A DNA stretch of 64,000 nt from Triplophysa rosa (Eukaryota > Chordata > Actinopteri > Cypriniformes > Nemacheilidae): positions 11,234,251 to 11,298,250 of the forward strand of contig NC_079892.1 in NCBI RefSeq assembly GCF_024868665.1, given 5' to 3'. The notes beneath the pieces are model-generated. The model was not told the origin of the DNA, made no database searches, and worked only from the letters and a program-made list of their open reading frames with translations. The stretch's first letter is position 1; each line of letters begins with the position of its first letter. A program made the translations under genes and the position numbers. Shown one piece after another: positions 22,201 to 37,200 of this stretch.

Positions 22201-25200
22201 AAATTAATAAAGTAAGATAAATTGAAATAAATAATAAATCTGATTATCAGGACTTAATCTGATATCTTTAGTACATTTTCATAACTTGCCTACATTTTAA
22301 CAATGGTGAGCATTTAAATGAACTGTATTAAATAAATAAACTAAATCAATCTAAGGAAAATTAGGTATAAGATATAGAATTATAATGGGAGATTGGTACC
22401 GTGAAATACGTTGTTACCATGAAATAATATTACTCATTCCATGAAATAGATTTTTGGCCATTCCGCACACTCCTATTTTCATGTTTTTTCATTTAAATGC
22501 TGTAAGAAAAAGTCAAATTACATAAATAGACTGCAAATGTACAAGTTACCATGTAATTTAACTTCACAAAAACTATTTTACGTTTCTTCTGGAGCTCCAG
22601 CTGCCGGAATATTACCATTTAACAAGTTTTTTTTACATTGTGACTAATGTAGAAAGCTTTTGAAAGTGCCACGATACGATCCCTGGGATGGTTACTACTG
22701 TAGCTAACTGAAGTCAGTGCCTGCTGTGTGGTCCTCACAGACGGCTGCTGTATTCTGATGGCAGTTGTGAAGGGGTCCATGGAGTGGCGGGGGGTTTGAC
22801 GAGGTTGGTAGTGAATGCAGAGTGGATTTCTTCAGATGTTGTCTTTGTTCGTCTGAGCCACGGTCAGAGCAGGTCTCAGACACGGGTGTATGCAAGTTAC
22901 ACGATACGCTTGAATCCATTACTACCGCAGGATAGATTGCGTATATGTTAGGAACACAAATGTTGTTTCTCCTAAAGAAAATGAGTGAATAATTGTCATT
23001 AAATACAATTGTCATTAACTATTATAAAATGTATGTAATAGGCCTATATTTTCTATATGTAATTTAGTTACGATTTAAATATAATTTATTTAAGTGTTGA
23101 AGTATATACATCAATGTAGTATTTGTTTTACTGAAAAAAATGCATATAATATTTTTACTGCGGTAAGCAAATATATTACAGAAATGAAAATCTAATGAGG
23201 ATTGTCTTTGAGAATTACAAAAAACTGAGAAGTAAAATTGCAAAATATGCACATTTTTCACGATGATCCTTGAGTTACTTACAGTAAAATCGTGTCATTT
23301 TTATTTTGATATTAGGGTGAAATGTGCCTTGGACATATTAAATTGACATTCAGTTATTTGCAACACATGCGTGTGCGTGTGTGTGCATGTGTGTGCGTGC
23401 GTGTGTGTGTGCGTGCGAGATTGTGCACACGTGCATGCATACTCATGTGCTCATGTTTTTACACACGCATGCACTCCGACACACACCCTGAGGATGCCCT
23501 TGAAACAGGTCAGCTAACATTTAGCCTTGACATCTCTGTCTAATGAAGTCCGTCTCATTTTTATCTAGGATTAATAACAACAGATATTTCACAATTTGAT
23601 CCAAATGGTCTTTTTTTGGTCCCAAAATGTGCTGACACACTTTATCATCATCAGCCACAGTAGTTCAAAATAAACCACATAGGTCTTTTTAGGTCTTTAA
23701 CTATTAAACCCTTTTCTTATTTGACCTTGAATGTACAGTATTCAAAGTCACACAAAACTTTTTTTAAATGACTATTATTTTATTAAAATAATTGTATGAT
23801 GGAATGGATCATCCCTCCAAACCTTTAGATGTGATTATGGTCAAAATTATATGATTTGTGTCTCTTGGACAATACTTAGGACACAAGTATATTGTATTCA
23901 CAGAAAAAGCCTCAAATCAAAGTTGACCGGAACAAAGCTCTTGCTTATCATATACTGCAGGGGTCTTTAACTAAAATTGCTTGAGGTCCAGTAAACGAGC
24001 CCCTCCTTACCAGCCGAGGTCCGGACAATTAAATAGCTAAAAACATGAATTGACGGTTTTTGGCAGACCAAATAATTGAGCATGAAAAACTAAATATATT
24101 ATGTTCTCATATGGATAAACATGTCTTCTCATATCTAAACAACATAACAATGTCTGACAACAATACAGTATAATGAAAAGTGTTCTTTTCTGCTAAACTG
24201 AGATTAACAAACAGCAGCATCAAGTTGTGACTGAACATCCTCTGCTAACATTTCAGCTCTTCTTGTGGCTGTTGCAGCTGTTCATATATTTCTTTTCCTT
24301 CTAAAAGTGTTTCACACGCAGCCTCCATGCACTCTTTTACTATTTCCCCATAAGTAAAGGTCTTGTTATGTTTTGCTAAGATCCACTTTATTCTTAGTGA
24401 ACATTCACATGCTCATTGTTGGGCGGTTAAGTGAGTGAGGGAGGACCCGTCCCATGTAGATCGCTCATACTAGCTTTGAGCTAATATATTTTCCGTGCCC
24501 TTACCTCCAACTGCAGCGGATACGTTTCTTCAAAGTGTCTATGTCTCACAATGCTGTTTAAGGTTTCCAGTTTTGACAGCCGCAACAGCAAATGAGACAA
24601 ACCGTCCCCGTACACGTCGATGCAGGAAGGACTAAATGCGTACGTGTCGACCCATAGGCCTATTCATCTCGGAAAACATGGTTTTCAACCTCAACTTTTC
24701 TGACTTTTGAAAATGACATCCCTGACGTTTTTCAATCACTGACAGTTTTATCTGTCTGTGCGCCACTCTCGGCTCTCTTCATTGCATTCGACATCTGAAC
24801 GTAGCAACAATGCGCATAGTAACATTAACTGTCCATGGCGCCGTAGGCCCCAAACTGCTACTGAGCGGACCTTGATGTGACTGTTAGAAATTTGATTGCA
24901 TTAGAAAATAGCGTTAGGCTTTTATTTACTTTGTATTTATTATGTCAAAAGGCTTTGCTGTCCAGATGGATGCGTCTCGCGGACCGGTCCGCGTTCGGAC
25001 CTGAAACCACCAGGTGGTGACCCCTGATATACTGTATCAATCCTAGTGATGGAAATGAGATGTCCTGCTGACTAACACAAACTGCTAGCTTGCTGTATGA
25101 GAGCTGGTGTATTGTAGCATCTGGCTGTGAAGGTCTAACAGATGTTACAGTAATATCAGTTTACACCCTGCCAGAACCTCCTCAACTCCCAGTGGTGGAC

Positions 25201-28200
25201 AGTAACGAAGTAAATTTACCTGAGTACTGTACTTAAGTACACTTTTTGAGTATCTTACTTTACTTTAGTATTATTTTTTTCTGAGTACTTGTACTTTAAC
25301 TTTACTGCATTTGAAAGACAAATATCATACTTTTTACTCCACTACATTTATAAAAAAGGTCCAAAAGTAGAAAATGGTTTCTATGCAGCGGGGTTTCCTG
25401 TGTGCGCAATTTATCTGGCTTGCGATCTGCCAGGACCTTTTACTGTTGCCAAGTATTTCAGTTTTTCTAAGCTCGCGGTTTTCCGGCAAGCTTTGAATGG
25501 CCGTTTGGCAGATTTTTTTACGCAAATCTGTCAACTCTGGGATCTTCCCCGCTAAACTAATGTAAGCGTAGGCGCTGCTACACCGTTGATAGCGCTCTAA
25601 AAAGACAAATAGAACAATAAAAGACGAAAAAGGCACATGTTAAAGTGTGGTGTAATCATCTGTGGGTTACGATCAGTCAAAATCGTAGAAACATTGTCAT
25701 GAAAATGATCGGCATAACGGCTAAACGGTAAATAAGCATCACATACACCTTGAGCTGCGCGTGCGTGTTAACTTCTGATCTGCTGCTGTATCATTTAAAG
25801 CGATTTGGAAAATGAATGATGTTTTTACTGAAGTAACTATAGTTGAAGTATTCCTGTTGAAATAAAAACAATAGAACCCTGCCCAAAATACAACATAACA
25901 TGTAATGGATTTAATGGTTATAATGGGAATTGTACTATGGATACTTGTTGTCTACTTGTATGTGATGGATTCTATTGATGGGATGGTAAATACTATTGAA
26001 ATAAAACCCAAAACACACTACAAAGAGGAATTTAATTTAAAAATCTCATTCTAATTAAAAAATGCATTGGTTTTTTTCAGCAGGGATGGTATTTGCAGTA
26101 AAACCACAGTATCCACAAATTTACCATTTTCTATATATAGGAACCATACTCCAATTAATAATCTTTAGTAAAACCACAGCAACTAAAAATACCATAGTTT
26201 CATTATACTAGCTATAGTTTATGTTTGTAGTTAAATTATGGTAATACAAATGGTAATAAATCCAACAAACACATGGCTTCTACACTTTACTATTTACAAG
26301 AACCTTACTACTTACTGGTAAATTGCTGCTAAAACTGGTAAAGGGAATATACAAAATTAAAGAACACTGCTCATAAATACATATAGGCCTAGGGGGCTAA
26401 TGAGGATAATTAGGCTAAATGATCATACAGGATTACTGTATATCTAAACTAAACATATATGTGCTAAACATATAAAGCTCTTAAAGGAGTTGCTCACTGC
26501 AAAATTTGCCCCCATTGACTTTCCATAGTAGGAATAAAAATGACTATGGAAAGTCAATGGGGGCAAATGTTGAAGTGAACTACTCCTTTAATACAACTGA
26601 CACTGTGAGCTATTCGGTGTATTCAGGAGGTTGCTTCAGAGGCATAAGGTATACGACAATAAAACAATGCACAACTGACATAAAGGAAATTTACTTTTAA
26701 TACTTGAGTACTTTTAAAAGCACCTACTTCTGTACTTTTACTCAAGTAAGAATCTGTCTACTTTGACTTGTAGTGGAGTTATATTTGACCAGTAGTATCT
26801 GTACTTTCACTCAAGTAAGGAAGTTGTGTACTTCGTCCACCTCTGTCAACTCCCCTGAATGCACTTTTACTACTTCATGTCTTTACCTTTATTTAAAGTA
26901 TTGGCCATTTTAATAATGCATTAATGTAATAAGAAAGTACAGTACTCTATGCTTAGTGTAACGCATGCACAGTATTTAAATGCACACCACAGATTTGGCT
27001 CTGCTATCACTGATGTGTAGATTTTGGTCATACATGTTTCATATATATACTTATGTTTAAATGTATTGTATCATAATTACTTAGACATTTAGATCACTAT
27101 ATTGTTCTACACCATACTATGCTATACCTTAATGTACTGTACCATACCATACCATACCATACCATACTAAACAGTACGATGCCATACTATAATCTCATGT
27201 ACTGTACTGTACTGTACCATACTCTACAGTACCATCCTGTGCTGTACCATACCATACCACACTATACTATACTGTACCATGCCATACTCTAATCTACTGC
27301 ACTATACCATTCTATACAGTACCATGCTATACTATAATCTCATGTACTGTACTGTACTGTACCATACTCTAGTCTACAGTACCATCCTGTGCTGTACCAT
27401 ACCATACCACACTATACTATACTGTACCATGCCATACTCTAATCTACTGCACTATACCATTCTATACAGTACCATGCTATACTATAATCTCATGTACTGC
27501 AGATTCAATAGTCTCCTCGTGTGGATGTAGTCCAGTTCACATTCAGTCGAGCTTCGCATATTTCAGGCGAAGCTGCTTTCTCTTTGCCGTCAGAGCAAAG
27601 CTGTCACAGCACAATGTGCCAGCCATAGAAACTGTACAGCAGAACACTACAACATCTACAGATCAACAGTACCATTTAATAATGTATTGTAGCTGTATAT
27701 GCCATATCCATGTGTTGGAAACAGAGGCATTTTTTAGTCACCCCTGTTTTGACTTTCATGGACGTCCCTGTATCTTTCTAGGGGCAGAATTTGCAAAATA
27801 TCCCAGGCAGTCTTTTCTGTATAATGAAAGTAAAAGGGACTGAAGCTGTCCATCGCCAAATTGACAAATAAGTCAAATAAAATTGGTTTATATGATAATA
27901 AAAGCACTTTCATTATATGGAAAAAAGGTCAGGGATATTTAAAAAAAACTAATTTTGTGCTTTTATAATTATATGATAATGATCATCAGCCACTATAAAT
28001 GTTTGTCCAGTTAACAGATAACAGGTCCATTTTTTGGGGTAAAAAAGCCCCTTCGTCCCCTCTGAGCAAACGTTGTTACTTTGACGTACATTTCAAATGT
28101 GTAGTTTTGTTAACTAGCCTTTGTTTATGATGTAATTCTGCCATAAAGCTGGAAACTGTAGTAACCTGTAAAACTGGCGGGCAGGGGTTAATGTTCATCC

Positions 28201-31200
28201 CTGTGGGCTGCTTTCTTATTTATTTCTATTGATTCTCGCGCAGTGATTTATGACTCGCGTTGTAAACTCACTGGGGGCAAACCAAGAGTGAGAGAGAGGA
28301 CGGCAACTAGCTACTTCAGTCAGTGGAAATAAAAATAGGTAAAATGCCAAGATGCCTTGTGAATTAAGATTTTCCCTAAAATACAGTATATTGATAACCA
28401 TCAACCTTGACTGTCTTTCCTATCCTGACAGTACACTTTTTTTCTTTGTCAACAAATGGTCAGGTAAGGAAAGTATTGAATTTAGGGCCAATGAATTATT
28501 AATAAACTTATAATTTATTTCCCTTAAATTAAGGAAATTACTTGGGTAACAGGGTTGAAATGTTTGTTAAATACACTCATGGTTGTAATTGTTTTAAAAT
28601 GAAAGTATAATTAAATGTTTTGCTTTTATTAGTTGTGTAACAAAGGCTCCAACTAACAACATTTCATGAGATTCCAAATTGTGAAGTGTTTCATTTGTTG
28701 TAACAGGAAAGTCTAGTGGTGAGATTACTTGGTAACAGGGTTGCAAAATGTGGTTGTTTGCTACAATACATAATCAATAATTTTCTAATTGAGATTAGTC
28801 GCTTAATAATAGTTTTTACCACAATGAATTGAGTACTGATGAGTATGTTGAATTGTTGCTTTGAAGTTTCTCTCCTTTCGTTTGTCTTGCGACATGACGA
28901 ACAGAAACTCAGAGTGGGCGCCCTGCCACTCGCCAACACCCATCAGTACCTGACAGCGCTACGCCTTTGCATACGGTTATTTGGGAATGTGATTTTGATG
29001 CCCTGAACAGTTTGTGCGTGTCAGGACTGATTAGAGTCCTGTTAGCTATCTGTAGGAAGCGGTGCCAAGCGTGCAGATAGCATCAGAGAGGACGGGTGGC
29101 ACATGCTGAGCTCGCCCTTTCCCAGCCAGCCGGCATGAAGGGTGTGAAAAGACATTTTGGGGAGAAGTGCGACCGAAGCAGTGCTGATGGTACACTTTGC
29201 TATCTGTAAAGCACGGTGATGTACCGCTTGCTACTGTAAGTTTAATTAGAAAATCAGTATAAAACAGTATGGATGAATCTCACGAAAACAGGCCGATGCC
29301 TCATTTTCCCCTTAAAATCAAAAGGAAAGAATAAAAATGATACGAAATTATTTTATCTTAAAATATTAAAGCGAATTTAATACCTTCCCAGTTCAATTTG
29401 TGACAATGAGAATTATAGAAAATATAGTCAATTCTCTGTTCTTTAGATTTGTATTATTGTTACACAGTGACTTTACTGTTCATGACAATTAATATTTTTT
29501 TCCTTTGTTATCTTTCTGATTGGATTATCTAATGAGAATATACAAAAAACTCTTATTTAATTAATTAATTAATTTAATTTGAATTAAAACCAGATAAAAC
29601 TAAAAACCAAACGTACGCTTTTATTTAATTTTACTAATATTTTCACACTATATTAATAAAACACACATTTAAATTTTGCTAGTAAAAAATGTTTACCATA
29701 TTTTTAGTCTTTTATTTAGCATTTCTTTCTTTATTTTGTAAGTGGCCGCGGTGCTTTATTGTTCTTTGTTATGTATTGTGTTGTTTATGCATCATTTTAT
29801 CCAAGCAAAAATAGTTTCTTTTGTCTCTTTTTAGATTGGGTTGGGTTGAAAAAGGAAGCCGACATGTACTAGGATGAAATAGGTTTCGTGAAATTCACTT
29901 AATTATTTAATCATTCATTCATGTTTTATTCATTGTTTGCTCAATACACCACACGCACGGATAAAAATAATCGAGAGAAACATGCAAGTTTTTACAAGAA
30001 ATTCGCAAGTGAAATGAGATGCGTTTGTCTCCACAGGCACGACTGCAGTTTAGACATAACATTTTAGATGCCAGTCTAAACCATTCCCAACATTCCAAAC
30101 CCATTCGGTCTCTCCATTGACCTCCTCTTGATTCACAATATCAACTCTGTTTGTCTCTCTTCTGAACTCTTGCAAGCTTTCCTATTGGTCCACCTCTTAC
30201 TTTTCATAATACATCGCCTGTCATCCGGCACGTCTGGGACAGGAGCCAAAATTGACATTCCTGCACCTCTGCTTCTGTCCTTTCTTGTGCCCTTGATAGA
30301 GGCACCTTAAGGACCGCAAGAATCCATCGCAGTTATGATCGTACATTAAGATTATAAATTGCATATCATCACATCACTGCTAGTTTGTTAGGACTGTGTA
30401 GCTCTCTGCCTGCATATAGACAGCTAGTTTTGTGTTCGATCAGGCATCAGTTTAAGTTTTGGGACAGTCACAGTTGTGTCACGCAAATAATATATATTGT
30501 GTTTTTATTTTGCTATTTGAGGTGGACGTATGCAAATATGTGTACAGTATAAGTTTAGATTATTTCACTGCCTCTAGCCGAAGTCATTGAGGGTTTTTTC
30601 CAGAGCAAAAGGTGAATTGCGAGCTTTGTAGAAGTGCATTAATTGCCTTGTTTGCGCTGAGATTGAGAACAGCAATCCCAGACTGCAAACGTGAGATGAA
30701 TCAGCACATTGGATACAATAAATCAAAGGCAAACCCGGGCAGAACAGGCCATGACATCCAACTGTGGGGCCCAGTTGTTTGCCACAATATTGAGCTTTAA
30801 AATTCTCAAGATACTTCATTATTGATGGTCCAACAATGATGAATATTGCGGTTTTAAGAGCCATTCGAATGGGATACTGGCTACAACTTAATATTAATTT
30901 ATTCATTTGTTATATGGCTTTTATAAGGTTTCATACTGTAGCCTACGTGTTTCTTTAACTATGGTATAACTCTATTGACACACTAATCTGTCTTAAATAT
31001 AATTTATTCAAATATAATTAAAATAAAATTGTAATGATTTTTCGTTACTAAATCTGTTTTCATAAAAATAAACAACTTGCATTTAAAAAATCTAGTTAAA
31101 GAAACACCCACAATAAATACATTTCAAAAGGGGCTTTTCTGCAGTTTCTTCAGTTCAGTTCATGCCTCTGTTTTTGTGCACATCTCATGCATGATGTGTT

Positions 31201-34200
31201 ATTTGTACATATTTATACATGATGTGAGCTTTTTTATTTTTATATACGCAATCCAATATTGCTTTTTTGTCCACCTTGTTTTCTTGTATCCTTTTTAAGA
31301 TGGGCATGGTGGCCCCTATGCTGATCCCAAAATCCTATTTATTTCTTCATTGCTTCATTTATTACTATAGTTTTATACACTTGTTATATATTTGTTGCGG
31401 TCTTTTGCTTTTTAAAGTCAACATGAAACATTCACAACCCATTTTATATTTATATTTTTCAGAGTGCAACAGGCTATGATAAAACCAAAATGTATTTTTT
31501 ATAGCTTTTTTTAATCATGTCTTATGGGAGGGGTTACAAAATAACAAAGCTTGGGGACATCAACTGACAATAAAAAGTTGTTATAGAGGCAGAGTAAGTT
31601 ATTTTATTTTGACACATGATCATTTATTTTTTGGAACAACATGCATTGATGAATCATTAACAGCCTTACCAAGGACATATTTTGAAAGTAAGAGCTTGAA
31701 TTTCATGTTGACTTTAAGATCAAAACCCCATTTTGTTTGTGATCATGCACACTAAATGGTCAATAGAAAAATGGCCTGGTAATCATTTCTTTCACCAGTA
31801 AATTGACTTTTCTTTACTGGAAGACGATTAATGCAACAAGACAACAGAGTAGATTTCGCCATGTGTCCCCAGGCCCCCTCAGCAGGCGGCAGCTCCAGAT
31901 CTGGAGGTGATCTCCCAGCAGGTGGACGATGAGGGCCAGTGCATGGCTCCAGTACAGCTGGTCAGCTTCGCCTACAGGGACCTTCCACTAGCTGCCCTGG
32001 ACCTCTCGCTGGCCGGATCTCAGCTGCTTTCCAATTTGGATGAAGATGAGAACCAAGACGGGTAGGAACGGAGTGCCTAAATGCTCACACACACAGTCAC
32101 TCAGATAGCTATAACAGCATCCTTAAGTTGAAGGTGTTTTTTGATAAGGTACACATCACTGTTGATCATATTTAAAGTTTGTGTTAAATGGTTGATAAAA
32201 AACGAATCCTGGAATAAATATTGGAACCTGAGTCATATCTTGACATCACACTGTAGATCAGTAAACTGACAGGACCCCAACAACCACTGATAAAAAGCAA
32301 CCAACTTGTTAAAAAAAGGTCCTTTAGAGTATAAAAAAGTAAGAAAGATATGGTTCTTCAAAGAACCTTTGACTGTAAGATTCTTTGTGGAACCAAAAAT
32401 GGTTCTTCTATGGCATCAATGTGAAGGACCTTTTAAGCACCTTAATTAATTAAAGTAAATGGAGAAAATATATAGTTGCTTTTTACATAACTTTCTTTCT
32501 GAAGATGTTTCCTAAAGGTTTTCCAGTTTTAACTTATTGTAGTGCATTTTTCAGAAAATGTATCCTTAAGTTTATAGCTTTTTACACACAATTACCAACA
32601 CTGTATGAACATGCTATAAAGCTTTCTAGTTTCTGAGACCTTATTTCAATCATTTACATACTTTTTGATTTGTAAGTCTTTGCTTTTTATCATGGTGGAT
32701 GACAGAACCAATGATTTATGTTAAAAACTGTAGCAAAATAGGCTAAATTCATTTTTTTCAACACCAAACATTTACAAAATAAGGAACAATTTCTAAACCA
32801 TTTGTCATTCACATACTCTTTGAGCGCCACAGTCAGTTATTATCAGATCAAGGATTCTGACAAAACATACACAGAGGAAGGAAAGACATATTCAGATATC
32901 CAAAAAATCAGGAAGAACCGCATACTGAGACTCTCTTACTATCAACGATACTGACTTTTAACAGGAATTTCTGGAATTTGCTTAATGCTCGGTGGGGCGG
33001 GGTATATAAGCCGCCACATGTTGCATAAACAATACTAGTCGTATCTAGAATAGTAATGATCCTGTATTACGTCTGACATAAAGGAACACTTTCAAGGAAT
33101 TTGTTTGTAATATGACGCTTTTCTCAGATGATTCAGAATGCGTAACTGTGTCGTCAAACCTTGTTTCGCTGTGTAAATAAAAAAGCTCTGGTACAGTTAA
33201 AAATGTATTTTAAATATCATAATAATTCAAAAATACATACCGAAAACTTGAAATTATTGTTGACAATTGTACAGTTGCATTAATTGTAAATGCATCAAAA
33301 TGAGTTAGCTGTTCTATTATTGAATTATTAAAGTTTATTATACGTTATAGCATTTCTTGACTTGTTTCTGCGGCTCTGACAAAACTGATACACTTTTGGT
33401 TAAAATCATACTAGAAGCAAGTTGTTGATTTGTGATCCATATCATGCTGTTAATTTTTTTACATTAAGTTGATTTTTATGCTTGTGTAACCAGACTTTTA
33501 ATTGTCAGCATAAACTCTGATCCACTGGCTTATTCTGACCAGGAAGTATTTAAATCGAAGAGACTGACTCTGACATATAAAACAACCAATCAGTTCATTT
33601 GGTTTTGAAAAGGGGCGGGTAAATGTCAAATCCACAATAGCATAATATCAGATCAGTATAGACAAAAATGCTGAGGTAACACTAAAGTCATTGTCAAAAA
33701 ATGTAAGTGCTTTAAAATGTGTTTGGATTTTCTATCCTTATAAATTAAAATACAAACTCTTTCACGAATTAAACGTATATAAAAAAATCTTCAGCTGGAA
33801 TGAAAATATGGAAATGATCATTCCAAACCATTTGAAACATGACATAACGCGTCCTCATTTCTCCTACGGCCCCCCGAAAACAATTGTGAGTTTAAACGGA
33901 TGTTTGCCACAGGAGGTTGTCTAGATTCTCCTTATTTTGTCCCGACTACTTCACACCATATTTTTAAATGGCAGGATTCAGTGGGTGTTTTTGTTTTCCT
34001 CTGTGGGTAGTGTGCAAATGCGGCTTTAAAAATCATCTGGCAACCGCAATGCATGCTGGGAGTGTGGAGCACCCAGACCTCTACAGTGCTGACTGGGTTT
34101 TTGGCGCTCACTGCTGCCGTCCCGTCTGGGTAGCGTGACTCATGGCGGACGGGCGCTGCGCGATGCTCTGCTACACGCGGAGAAAGTTGACAAACACCAT

Positions 34201-37200
34201 AAGCTTAATGATGGCAGGTGTCGCACCGTCCGCGAGCCACGCCTGTGTGTGTTTGTGCGTGTGTGACAGATGGTCCGTGCGCAATCTCGACTCCCAATTG
34301 TGTTTGTGAGATATCAGCACAGAGCGTTCGGAATCTCACGACTCGCTTTGTCAGGTGAATTGCACAGGTGTCACAACATCCTTTGAAACTCACAACTATA
34401 CATAGTCACTTAACAGTACATAACTGCTTTTTTAAAGGTGCATTTTGTAACAATTTCGCAGTAAAATATCCAAAAACCACTAGGCTAGTGTTATATATTT
34501 TGTTCAGCTGAGTACTTACAATATCTCAAATGTTTCCAACTACTTGTAAATCGTGAGAAAATCCCCATTCTAAACAGTGACACGGGGCTGTGCAGTCAAT
34601 GGCGTTATATCCGCGTTCCCCTTTGTTACCGCCTTTACTGACGTAGAAACCGCATGACAACAGTGTCGTGGACAAATGCGGAAGTAGTGTTTAGCGTCTA
34701 GCAAGCCACTAGCTTGTTTAGAGCAGTCACTTATTTATGGACAAATTATTCGCAACATTCATAAAACTTTACCTCATCTGCTAACATGATTTCTCGTTCC
34801 CGTCTGATTGATGGCCATCAGCGGTGGAGTTGGAGACAACATATCCCATCACTCCACGCTCCTTCACAGCGTCATCAAGCTACGGCATTGTTGTTGTTTT
34901 TACAAACTGCACCTTTAAGTCATGAAAAGGTTTGGATAATGTTTTTATCCTGCGCTTTTTATAGGTTTTGTTTGAAGTAAATATTTTTGTAACGTTGCAG
35001 AAACGTTGTAGAAAGGACGTAATTGTTACCGCATCTAACCAGACAGCGATAAAGTCACAAAAGATGCAAATTATTTCTTCCGCCAATGTGGCTATTTGTC
35101 CTAAATGTCACTTTTTTGTCCTCAATTGAATCTTGGTGAGATTGTAAAAAATGTAAAGTACTAAATCGTCATGGTTTTTCATAATCACAAATTCAAAACC
35201 CGCATTTTGTGTGGTTTCTAAAACATTTCTAAAATGTTATTCTGCAACCAAAACTAAACGTTCAGAAATTATGTAAAAATTTTGTTTTTGCTTTACGAAT
35301 TGTTCTCTCAGAGCATAATTTCTGCCAAAACATATTGCAAACATATTTAGCACAGGCATGTCCTGATTGCAATTGTAAACATTTACACAGAAAGCAGATA
35401 CAGCTTTTGGTATCAGCTGGCTTGTATTTGTAACTTTGATTCCTCCAGTCGTGACGATTTGACTCCACCAGCTCTTTAGTTGTGTTGTTTCTGTCTCTGT
35501 TAGCAGAAAGTGAGAGCAGGTCATATTTCTTATGTGACTCATGTGTAAAGCATGTGGAGAATGATACAGACATCTATCTACTCAGATTGATGGTAGTGTA
35601 AAGCGTAATTGAATTGGAGAAGCCAATAATAGAAACATACTGTCATGATCACATCATCTGTTATGTAGAAACTGATATGAATATAGTACAATGTCAGCAT
35701 TTCAAATTCAATAATGCATGACTTAACTACTGTTACTGTTTTCACAGTTTAAAGGACTGCTTGTTGCGTTTTCCTAGCAAATCAAAACCTTTCGTGCGTG
35801 AATTTATATTTGGAGGATTGAGAATAGTGTTAAGGCATTATGCATATTCATTTTATTTCACTGCTTTTGTGTTCATTCATGGAAGTCAATGGGGTTCTGT
35901 GCCGTTTGGTTACCAGTATTCTTCAAAATATCTTCTTTTGTGTTCTTCAGATCTCTAAATATCTGATTCAATTTGCAGTTTAATCTCTTATTTTGTGGTA
36001 TTTTGACCATCTCACACCTTGTTTTGGTGTTTGTCTAGCACCATCACCGTAAGTAGACAGGCGACCGGGCACTGGGCTTCCATGTGGGAGGCTGGTTGTA
36101 GTTCAAGAGCTGGCAGTCTATGAGCAGGGGTAAGACATCCAGCATGTGAGTTATTCTTAGCATGTGCTGGCACCAGAGCTTCCTGACCGGAACAGTATGG
36201 AGGTGATGCGTTTATGTGTGCCGACTGCTTAAAATATTCATGCTTTGTGTTGTATTTTCAACCAGTGTCTGTTTGCTTTGTTAACAAAAGATTTCTTGAT
36301 TGGTATCTGAAAATGGACCATGAACATTTAATTATGATGTTTTGTTTGTAACTAGCTAAATTTATGGATACAGATAGGAAATGGTGCCATTAAAGAGTTA
36401 ATGCACCTATTAATAAGAAGTCTGTATGACTTCGTTTTATATAGTGATTTATTAATTGACACAATTTTAATTTTTAAATTAATATTTCAAAACTTAAATA
36501 CAAAAATTCTAAAATGCGAAATATTGTATCACATTACTTTGCTGAATTCTAATTTTTAATGTGATATTATTATTATTCATATAATTAATGTTTTTTATAA
36601 TGATCAGTTGTTGCTGACACCATAAGAATTTATTTTGGCATGACAGAATTTCTGTGAATATTTTATACACTTGCTAACATTGAATCTCACCACACGTCAC
36701 ATTGTGGCCATAGTTCATAAATCTTCTTTATGTCCTTCTGGGGTTTAAACAGAATCCTTCCTCAACCCAAATCTTAACTTTTGTTATTAAATGAATTTTA
36801 TTTTTCACTGATCAGCCTAATAGAGTAACATTTATTAAGCATCGCTGGATAAAAATGACTTGAGAGGAAAATTCTGGTCCCTGGAGGGTTTGCTGGGTGG
36901 TTTCTTCTCTTCTTTTGAATCGTGCAGTTTTGTTACTCAAGGACCTGTTTAGATTGCTTAAGCACAAGAGGAATGTCACATTTGGGCTGAGGAAATAAAA
37001 AGTTAAATTACGTTCTAAAAAGTGTCAGAACATAATGAATAGCGTAACATGAGAATGCAGTTCTCGCTGTTGCCTCGAGGGGCGCTAGCAAGAATTAGCG
37101 CAAATTGTCTTCCAGAAAGCGTTCTTCTACTGAAGCAACATTTAAATAAAACTTTGCTGAACAAGTTAGGTCTAGTCAAAATTGGTGACATTTTAGCCTG

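Larger units (their letters stand above)
19251..31872 (+). other. tmem266: tmem266 intron 2 (12.6 kb), transposon-rich
   Basis: No coding exon recognised. Contents: TIR element 19846-20160; hAT elements 21136-21329, 21774-22475, 23958-25026 and 25190-26845; CT/AC tandem arrays 27120-27500; a GT-rich microsatellite at 23368-23415. From 27500 to 31872 I see no repeat with clear borders; 29559-29585 is a short (TTAA)n patch. Confidence 0.6.
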
